NCBI RefSeq assembly: GCF_000971155.1
Contig: NZ_BBLX01000010.1
Location: 33,725 to 97,724, forward strand
Length of the DNA stretch: 64,000 bases
Reading direction: 5' to 3'
Source: Demequina maris
GTDB lineage: Bacteria; Actinomycetota; Actinomycetes; Actinomycetales; Demequinaceae
A model generated the notes under the pieces. The model searched no databases. It was not told the origin of the DNA and saw only the letters and a program-made list of their open reading frames with translations. This document shows positions 40,696 through 46,727 of the stretch, piece by piece (the stretch's first letter is position 1; each line of letters opens with the position of its first letter). A program made the position numbers and the translations under genes.

Positions 40696-41691
40696 TCACA
40701 CCTCGTTCGGGTAGCGCAGGCCGACCTGCATGCGGACCTCGTCCAGGATCTCCATCACCTCGATGGACTGGTCGAGCGTCATGAGCGGGCTCTCGGTGTC
40801 GCCCGCGTGGATGCGGCGCGCGACCTCGGCGGCCTCGAACTGGAAGCCGTTGGGCAGCGTGCCGTCGTACGTCCACGACGTGCCGTCGAGGCGGGTCACC
40901 GTGAACGAGGTGGGCGTGTAGAACGTGTCGTGCACCTCGATGCGCCCCTCGGTGCCGCCGATGAGCGCGACGCACGGCGTGCGCGCCTCCATCGTTGTGG
41001 TGAGGATTGCCTGCGCGTGCTCGTAGTCGAAGATCATCGACGCCTGGCCGTCGACGCCGGTCTCGCGGAGCCGGCCCGTCGCGGTGATCTTGTCCGGCAC
41101 GCCGAGGATGTCGTGCGCGAAGGCGATCGGGTAGACACCGAGGTCGAGCAGCGCGCCGCCCGCGAGCGCGGGGTTCCACATGCGCTCGACGTGGGTGAGG
41201 AGCTGGCCGTGGTCGGCCTGCAGGGAGACGATGTCGCCGATCTCTCCGCGCGCGATCAGCTCGCGGAGCGCGTGGACGTGGGGCAGGTGCCGGGTCCACA
41301 TCGCCTCCATGACGAACACGCCCTTGGCGCGGGCCGCCTCGACCACCTCGCGGGCCTGCCTGGCGTTCTGCGTGAACGCCTTCTCGCACAGGACGTGCTT
41401 GCCTGCCTCGATCGCGAGCAGCGTGTGCTCGTGGTGGTGGCTGTGCGGGGTGGCGACGTAGACGACGTCGATGTCGGGGTCGGCCACCAGCTGCTCGTAC
41501 GAGCCGTAGGCGGTCGGGATCCCGGCGGCGTCGGCGAAGGCCTGGGCCCTCGCCTCGTCGCGCGACCCGACCGCGACGACGGACGAGTCCGTGTAATGCG
41601 TGACGGCGTCGGCGAGCTTGCGGGCGATGCCCCCGGCGCCGAGGATCCCCCAGCGGACGGCGGGCGCGGACATGGGCAGCGGTGCACTCAT
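40696..41691 (-). CDS. Gfo/Idh/MocA-family oxidoreductase
   Basis: This 331-residue NAD(P)-dependent oxidoreductase has the Rossmann motif GILGAGGIARKLA (about residue 15), the family signature KHVLCEKAFTQNA (about 98, with the EK-like pair) and a C-terminal alpha/beta domain. Substrates of this family are sugars, inositols or dihydrodiols; none can be assigned. No ribosome site precedes ATG 41691, but a TATGCT hexamer 7 bases upstream suggests a leaderless mRNA. An in-frame ATG at 41673 is the alternative. It stands alone. Confidence 0.85.
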   Translation of the reverse strand: MSAPLPMSAPAVRWGILGAGGIARKLADAVTHYTDSSVVAVGSRDEARAQAFADAAGIPTAYGSYEQLVADPDIDVVYVATPHSHHHEHTLLAIEAGKHVLCEKAFTQNARQAREVVEAARAKGVFVMEAMWTRHLPHVHALRELIARGEIGDIVSLQADHGQLLTHVERMWNPALAGGALLDLGVYPIAFAHDILGVPDKITATGRLRETGVDGQASMIFDYEHAQAILTTTMEARTPCVALIGGTEGRIEVHDTFYTPTSFTVTRLDGTSWTYDGTLPNGFQFEAAEVARRIHAGDTESPLMTLDQSIEVMEILDEVRMQVGLRYPNEV

Positions 41692-41697
41692 ACGGCC

Positions 41698-41703
41698 AGC
41701 ATA
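41698..41703 (-). promoter_or_regulatory. Probable -10 of a leaderless transcript
   Basis: TATGCT on the minus strand lies 6 bases before the ATG of the Gfo/Idh gene. That spacing places the transcription start at the start codon, common in actinobacteria. Confidence 0.45.
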
Positions 41704-41731
41704 GGGGGACGATGCGGCGGTCCGGCGGGCG

Positions 41732-42382
41732 TCAGCCGAGGCCGTCGATGTAGGCGACCATGTCGTCCCGCCCGAGGTCCGCGGCACACGCCCGGCCGCG
41801 CGACAGCTCGTACTCGCCCCGCGCGAGGAACCAGTCGACGGAGTCGAACTGTCCGGCGCACACGGCCTGGTCGATGGGACGCCACCCGTCGGCGTTCGTG
41901 ACGTCCAGGTCGGCGCCGGCCGCCTCGAGAAGGTCGAGGGCGCCGAGGTTGCCGAAGACCGCCGCCATATGCACGGGCGAGCTCTCGTACGCCTCGCCGT
42001 CGAGGATGTCGGGGTCGGCCCCCGCGTCGAGGAGCGCGGCCAGCGCCTCCGTCCCACCCCCGTAGATCGCGAGATGGGTCGCGGTATCCCCCCTGGTCTG
42101 ACGCGCGTCCGGGTCGGCGCCCGCCTCGAGGAGGAGCCGCACCATCTCCGCGGCGTCGGCGCGTGCCGCCACGTGCAGGGCACTCGCCCCCGCAGGGGCC
42201 GCCTGCGGGTCCGCGCCCGCGTCGAGTGCCGCACGCGCCGCGTCGACGTCGCCGAGCACCGCCGCGGCCTTGAGCGCGAGGGTCGGCGTGAGCTGCTCGT
42301 CCTCGGCGGTGCAGGCGGCCACGGAGAAGGTTCCGAGCGCGAGCATCACCGCCGCGCCGCACCTCATGATCGTGCGCATCAT
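41732..42382 (-). CDS. Ankyrin-repeat lipoprotein
   Basis: This 216-residue protein has a signal peptide ending in lipobox VAAC (about residue 24), followed by five ankyrin-like units with the hallmark ALHVAARADAAEMVRLLLEAGADPDAR and THLAIYGGGTEALAALLDAGADPD, each broken here by shorter loops. Ankyrin repeats bind proteins. Its ATG overlaps the stop of the upstream ankyrin membrane protein (ATGA), and GGAGGG lies just before. It is the third gene of the sigma-ankyrin-ankyrin operon starting at 43739 and would face the outside of the membrane. Confidence 0.82.
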   Translation of the reverse strand: MMRTIMRCGAAVMLALGTFSVAACTAEDEQLTPTLALKAAAVLGDVDAARAALDAGADPQAAPAGASALHVAARADAAEMVRLLLEAGADPDARQTRGDTATHLAIYGGGTEALAALLDAGADPDILDGEAYESSPVHMAAVFGNLGALDLLEAAGADLDVTNADGWRPIDQAVCAGQFDSVDWFLARGEYELSRGRACAADLGRDDMVAYIDGLG

Positions 42383-43197
42383 CCCTCCACCCCCGCCGCG
42401 GCCCTGATGGCGTCGACGATCTCGACGGGCGTGCCCTCCCGGTCGACGAGCTCCGCGAGCGGGACGCCGTCGATCACCACCGTCGGGTCCGCCCCCTCCT
42501 CGAGGAGCACCGCGACGGCGCGGTGCTCTCCCGCACGCGCCGCGTCGTCGAGCGCGCTCCACTCGCCCGGCACCTCCAGCGGGTACCCGCGCCGGGCCAG
42601 CAACGTCACCACGTCGGGCTCGCCCCGGGAGGCAGCCATGCTCATCACCTCGACCTGGTCGATCTCGACCGGGGAGGTCTCGAGCACGTGTTCCACCACG
42701 TCCGCGCCGCACGTCGTGACAGCGGGCTCGATCGCGACGTCGAACGAGATGTCCGAGACCGGCGCACGCCGCGCGCCCACGTCGTCGAGGATCGTCAGCG
42801 CCTCGAGGTCGCACCGGGCGACCGCGGACTCGACGTAGTACTGCCCTTCGACCGGGATGTGGAGCGGGTAGGCGCCGAGCTCGAACAACTTCCTCATGGC
42901 GTCGTGGTCGCCCGCGACGATCGCCTGCTGGACCTGCGGCTCGAGCGGCTCGTCGTAGCTGATCTGCACCGCCGTCGGATCCGTGTGCGCGGGCTGGATG
43001 TTCGACGCGCGCGACGAGGTGCCGAGGAACCATCCGCCCAGGCCGAGCACCGGCACCAGGACCGCCACCACGCCCGCGGCCCGGCGGCGGCGCACCTTCG
43101 CGATGCGTCCGCGCGCCGCCGCGGCCCCCTCGGGCCCGAGCCGACCTGCCATCGCGGCGCCATGGGATTCCAGCTCGGTCAGCAGATCCCCGGTCAT
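42379..43197 (-). CDS. Single-pass membrane protein with extracellular ankyrin-like repeats
   Basis: This 272-residue protein has a cytoplasmic segment of about 39 residues ending in KVRRRR, one membrane helix (about residues 40-58, AAGVVAVLVPVLGLGGWFLG) and about 210 residues outside. The outer part has degenerate ankyrin units (AIVAGDHDAMRKLFELGAYP, DDAARAGEHRAVAVLLEEGADP). It overlaps the ECF sigma gene by four bases (ATGA). That layout is typical of a membrane anti-sigma factor, but the short inner segment has no recognisable anti-sigma domain or zinc motif, so the regulatory role is inferred. Confidence 0.75.
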   Translation of the reverse strand: MTGDLLTELESHGAAMAGRLGPEGAAAARGRIAKVRRRRAAGVVAVLVPVLGLGGWFLGTSSRASNIQPAHTDPTAVQISYDEPLEPQVQQAIVAGDHDAMRKLFELGAYPLHIPVEGQYYVESAVARCDLEALTILDDVGARRAPVSDISFDVAIEPAVTTCGADVVEHVLETSPVEIDQVEVMSMAASRGEPDVVTLLARRGYPLEVPGEWSALDDAARAGEHRAVAVLLEEGADPTVVIDGVPLAELVDREGTPVEIVDAIRAAAGVEG

Positions 43198-43739
43198 CGT
43201 GCTCGCCTCCCCTCGGCCTCGGTCACCCTCACCTGGTCGTCGTCCGTGTCCTCCGCGTCGAGCGCCTCATGCCAGGGCCCGAGCCGCTCACGGGCCGTAT
43301 GCAGGTACTTCTTCACCGCACCCTCGGTGAGGCCCATGCGCTCCGCGGTCTCCGCGACGGTGAGGTCGTCGAGGTAGCGCAGCGCGACCGCCACGCGCAC
43401 GCGCGGCGGCAGGTCGCGGATCGCCGCCGCCACCTCGTCGGATCCCGCGATCGCCGCCTCGACGTCCTCGCCGCCGCGCTCGACGAGCGTGTGCATCGCC
43501 CTGCGCCACCGCGTGGCCCGCCGCGCGGCGTCGATGGTGAGGGTGCGCATCGCGGCCCGCACGTAGGCCTCGGCGGAGTGCACATCATCGATGCGACGCC
43601 ACCGCGAGAACGTCTTCACGATGGCCGCCTGGACCATCTCCTCGCCCTCGGCCTCGGAGCCGGTCAGGAGGAACCCGTACCCGCACAGCCGCGGCAGCGC
43701 GGTCCGGTACAGCTCCTCGATCACCTCGGCATCGGCCAT
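43194..43739 (-). CDS. ECF sigma factor (SigE/SigM-like)
   Basis: This 181-residue extracytoplasmic-function sigma factor has region 2 at about residues 8-75 (LYRTALPRLCGYGFLLTGSE, then EEMVQAAIVKTF). Region 4 lies at about 105-155 (LPPRVRVAVALRYLDDLTVA, ERMGLTEGAVKKYLHTA). It would direct RNA polymerase to a small regulon, probably including its own operon. ATG 43739 has GGGGAG upstream; ATG 43757 is possible. It is followed without a gap by the membrane ankyrin protein, its likely controller. Confidence 0.88.
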   Translation of the reverse strand: MADAEVIEELYRTALPRLCGYGFLLTGSEAEGEEMVQAAIVKTFSRWRRIDDVHSAEAYVRAAMRTLTIDAARRATRWRRAMHTLVERGGEDVEAAIAGSDEVAAAIRDLPPRVRVAVALRYLDDLTVAETAERMGLTEGAVKKYLHTARERLGPWHEALDAEDTDDDQVRVTEAEGRRAR

Positions 43740-43824
43740 GATCTCCCCTCCCCCCATCTAACGCCGACCTCCATGCGGAGGGTTGCGTCGGGGGCGCTAG
43801 GAAGACGCCCGGGCAGGAAGGTCC

Positions 43825-43862
43825 GGGGACGATGCGGGGGAGGCGCTCCCCGCATCGTCCCC
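43825..43862. terminator. Octamer-based terminator
   Basis: GGGGACGATGCGGGG pairs perfectly with CCCCGCATCGTCCCC around an 8-base loop. It follows the ankyrin gene at 43922 (minus strand) and separates it from the next sigma operon. Confidence 0.8.
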
Positions 43863-43921
43863 TCTCCCGGTGCGGGCGGCCGGCGACGTCGCCGTCGTCC
43901 GTGCGGTCCACCGGGAAGACT

Positions 43922-44773
43922 TCACGGCCGGCCCCCGTGAAAGCTGCGCGCGCACGCCTCGCGCCCAGCCGGGTCGACGCTCTCCGCTGGGAGGGAGCAG
44001 TCGGCCGCGTCGGGCAGCTGCGCGAGAAGCAGGCCGAGCCGCTTGCCGTCGCGCGTCCGCAGGCGCGTGTCGGCGCCGAGCTCGACGAGAGCGTTCGCGG
44101 TGTCGGCGCGTCCCGCACGGATCGCCGCCTCGAGCGGGCTCGGGTCGGTGGCGCCGTCCTCGCCGTCGATCGGCAGGCCCAGGCCCGCCAGGGTGCGGAC
44201 CGCGGTCGGCGAGCCCTCGCTGGCAGCGAAGACCATCAGGTGCACCGGAGGCACGTTCGAGGGCGTGTCCGCGTACAACGTGCGCACGACCACCCCCGGG
44301 CACCGGCGGATCGCGGCGGTGAGCGCGGCGTCCTCGCGGGCGGTGTTGTCGGCGAAGCGGCGCGCTCCGGCGTCCGTGAGCCGCCGCAGCATGGACAGGT
44401 CGCACGCAGCCGCGGCCAGCCTCACCGCCTCCGTGGGGCGCGCCTCCTCGAGCTCCGCGAGCGCGCCGTCGGCCACGAGGGCATCGACCTGGGCGCCATC
44501 GCCCGCGGCGATCGCGTCGACCAGCTGCGCCTCGAGGGACACGGGTGGGTCGAGCACACGGATCACGCCCGCGCCGAGGAGCGCGGCGATCCCGACCGCC
44601 AGGACGACGCGCAGCACGCGCCGTCGACGTCGCACGTTGATCGCGACCGCGTCGAGCCCCGCGAGCGCGCGCGCGGCGCGCCCGCGCATCGTCCCCGTCG
44701 CGTCGGCCGCCGCGAGCGTGAGGGCCTCCGCCACGCTCGTCGGCGTGGTCCACGGGTGGGGACGGTCCTGCAT
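43922..44773 (-). CDS. Single-pass membrane protein with ankyrin-like repeats (second module)
   Basis: This 283-residue protein has the same plan as the one at 42379. An inner segment of about 53 residues ends in NVRRRRRVLR, one helix follows (about 55-75) and then an outer region with degenerate ankyrin units (LVDAIAAGDGAQVDALVADG, EAAIRAGRADTANALVELGA). Several Cys occur outside. It starts 14 bases after the sigma-like gene at 44788. It may be an anti-sigma-like sensor for that protein; this is by position, since no known anti-sigma domain is visible. Confidence 0.72.
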   Translation of the reverse strand: MQDRPHPWTTPTSVAEALTLAAADATGTMRGRAARALAGLDAVAINVRRRRRVLRVVLAVGIAALLGAGVIRVLDPPVSLEAQLVDAIAAGDGAQVDALVADGALAELEEARPTEAVRLAAAACDLSMLRRLTDAGARRFADNTAREDAALTAAIRRCPGVVVRTLYADTPSNVPPVHLMVFAASEGSPTAVRTLAGLGLPIDGEDGATDPSPLEAAIRAGRADTANALVELGADTRLRTRDGKRLGLLLAQLPDAADCSLPAESVDPAGREACARSFHGGRP

Positions 44774-44787
44774 CGGGCGGCTCGACC

Positions 44788-45285
44788 CTAGGGCGCCCCC
44801 CGCGTACGGGGCCGGCGAGCGGAGATCTCGACGACCTCGGCCTGCTCGAACGCCCCGTCGCCGCCATCAGCCTCGCCCTCGACCCCGAGCGCCCGGCCGA
44901 GCGCGAGGGTGCCGTCGCGCACGGCGGCCGATGCGGTGGCCTCGGGGATGCCGAGCGCCGACGCGATGTCGCCGGCCGACAGCCCGTCGACGAAGTGCAG
45001 CACCGTGGCGGCCCGTTGCCGTGGGGCGAGCCCGCCCAGGGCCCGGGCGAAGCCCGCCGCCGGGACGATGCGGTGCCGGTGGCGGCGTGCGCGGTGCACG
45101 TGGAGCTCGGCGATCGCGGCCCGAGTCCGGGACTCGACGGGCCCCGTCCCCCGCGTCGTCATCGCGTGGACCGCGGCCTCGCGGAGCAGCCCTTCGGCCG
45201 CGTCCGCGTCGCCCTCGAGGAGGTACGCATCGGCGCCGAGGCGCGCTCGGGCGCCCTCAGACAGGCCCGCGAGCGTGCCGTCCAT
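44788..45285 (-). CDS. Degenerate ECF sigma-like protein
   Basis: This 165-residue protein has a recognisable sigma region 4 (LAPRQRAATVLHFVDGLSAG, then DIASALGIPEATASAAVRDG) at about residues 92-135. The region 2 expected before it is poor: the core promoter-melting and -10 helices are not recognisable in residues 1-85. It may be a divergent sigma factor or a DNA-binding derivative. ATG 45285 has GGAGGGGG upstream. It pairs with the membrane ankyrin protein downstream, copying the arrangement at 42379-43739. Confidence 0.7.
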   Translation of the reverse strand: MDGTLAGLSEGARARLGADAYLLEGDADAAEGLLREAAVHAMTTRGTGPVESRTRAAIAELHVHRARRHRHRIVPAAGFARALGGLAPRQRAATVLHFVDGLSAGDIASALGIPEATASAAVRDGTLALGRALGVEGEADGGDGAFEQAEVVEISARRPRTRGAP

Positions 45286-45371
45286 CGTGCCCCCTCCGAG
45301 CACCACGGTCCCTCGCCCGGCGAAGCGCCGCAAGGCCACACCACCATCTTCTGCCACACGCCACCCGCCTC

Positions 45372-45393
45372 CGCCACACATGCGATCGCTCAC
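45372..45393. repeat. 22-bp flanking repeat, copy 1
   Basis: CGCCACACATGCGATCGCTC lies across the 3' end of the DUF559-type gene and matches 46432-46453 at 20 of 22 positions. Weaker similarity extends 21 bases to the left (35/46 overall). Confidence 0.7.
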
Positions 45394-46262
45394 GTCAGCC
45401 CATTTCGACGGTTCCGTGTGGCGGACGATGCTGGCGGTGCGGAAAACTGCAGGATCTCACGCACATCAGCAAGTACTTTGTCGGGCGCCTGGAGCACCTC
45501 GGAAGCCGGATACCTCAGCACCGTCAGCCCGAGGCGGGCCGCAGCACGATCGCGACGTCGGTCCTCGGCGAACGCCGCGGGGTCGGAATGGTAGGACCGG
45601 CCATCCACCTCGATGATCACCCTGCGCTCGACCACGAGATCGACGCGGCCAATCGTCGCGATGTCGACCTGCGACGCGACTGCAAGGCCCGCTTCCATCA
45701 GCGGGACCCGCACGACGGTCTCGGCCGGCGATCCGCAGGCCGGGTCGATGACACGGCGAATCCAGGTGCTCCCGATCCCCCCGTCCGATCCTGCGGCCAC
45801 GACGTCGTCGACCGACAGCAGACGACGATGGACCAAGGCGTCTGCGGGGACGAGCCACTCATCACGCGGAAGGCATCGCGCGGCGAGCTTGAGCGCGTGC
45901 GCGAGCGGCGATCGCCACGGCTCACGGTCCTCGCGGTGGAATCGGACACCGTCACGCGGACGCTTGTCCGTGGCACGCCGCGCACGGTCGCGCGGCAGCG
46001 CGAGATGCACTGCATCTGTGTCCCTGAGCAACGGCAGGTTCGACCGCCTGATCAAGGTGATGCAGGAGACCTCGCAGCGGTACAGCGCCGCCATCACCTG
46101 AGCACGCGACGTACCGGGCAGCACGTAGCAGCCCCGAAAGGGTCGAGTGATCACACCTCTGCTCAGCGCGCCGTAGAGGTCGTCCACCGACACTCCGCGC
46201 CCCAGCAACGCCTCGCGACGCGCCGCTCCGCCGAGTCTCGCAAGCACCGCGACGGGATCCAT
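45390..46262 (-). CDS. AbiEi-like / DUF559 endonuclease-domain protein
   Basis: This protein of about 290 residues has an N-terminal winged-helix segment resembling AbiEi antitoxins (ARREALLGRGVSVDDLYGAL, RGVITRPFRGCYVLPG). Its C-terminal DUF559 domain is of the Vsr/PD-(D/E)xK nuclease fold: GRVDLVVERRVIIEVDGRSYH with the Asp and the Glu-x-Asp as metal ligands (about residues 210-228), then FAEDRRRDRAAARLG. Such proteins are common, patchy and of unproven function in actinobacteria. The start is uncertain; ATG 46262 has only a weak ribosome site. Near-identical 22-bp repeats flank it, suggesting that it was acquired. Confidence 0.72.
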   Translation of the reverse strand: MDPVAVLARLGGAARREALLGRGVSVDDLYGALSRGVITRPFRGCYVLPGTSRAQVMAALYRCEVSCITLIRRSNLPLLRDTDAVHLALPRDRARRATDKRPRDGVRFHREDREPWRSPLAHALKLAARCLPRDEWLVPADALVHRRLLSVDDVVAAGSDGGIGSTWIRRVIDPACGSPAETVVRVPLMEAGLAVASQVDIATIGRVDLVVERRVIIEVDGRSYHSDPAAFAEDRRRDRAAARLGLTVLRYPASEVLQAPDKVLADVREILQFSAPPASSATRNRRNGLT

Positions 46263-46431
46263 GCCGCAAGCCTCTGCGGTCGGGAGCCGTCCCGCGAGGG
46301 GCACTCGAAGCACGGTGTGCGTGCGCCGATGCGCGCCTGACCGTGGACATCGGCGCCGCCGCATCGTCCCGCCTGTGGCTCGCCGGGGAGTGGCGCCGCC
46401 GTCCCACGCTCCGCCACACAGCGCCACCGTG

Positions 46432-46453
46432 CGCCACACATGCGACCGGTCAC
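46432..46453. repeat. 22-bp flanking repeat, copy 2
   Basis: CGCCACACATGCGACCGGTC lies upstream of the DUF559-type gene, in the same orientation as the copy at 45372. CGCCACA also recurs at 46412 and 46460. Confidence 0.7.
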
Positions 46454-46497
46454 ATCTCGCCACATCGATGCCGATGGGTGGCGGAGCGCTGTGGAGG

Positions 46498-46716
46498 CTA
46501 GAGGTCGCCCTGCCTGGGGCCGAAGCGCCCGCCGAGGATGCCGCCCAGGAAGGCGAGCGCGGCGATGATCGGCACGCTCACGTCGAAGCTGAAGCCCATG
46601 ACCGAGACCGAGCCCGAGTCGACCGTCAGCACCACGGCGCCGAAGCCGAGCACGAGCCCCAGGTAGCCCAGCCACCGCATGTTGACGGAGCGCTCCGCGC
46701 CCTTGCCCTCAGCCAT
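46498..46716 (-). CDS. Small two-helix membrane protein
   Basis: This 72-residue protein has two hydrophobic helices (about residues 15-32 and 46-63) joined by a short loop and ends in GGRFGPRQGDL. The family is unknown. ATG 46716 has GGAGGC upstream. It starts 11 bases after topA and is probably translated from the same mRNA. It may be the last core gene before the accessory block. Confidence 0.7.
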   Translation of the reverse strand: MAEGKGAERSVNMRWLGYLGLVLGFGAVVLTVDSGSVSVMGFSFDVSVPIIAALAFLGGILGGRFGPRQGDL

Positions 46717-46727
46717 GTCGCCTCCGG

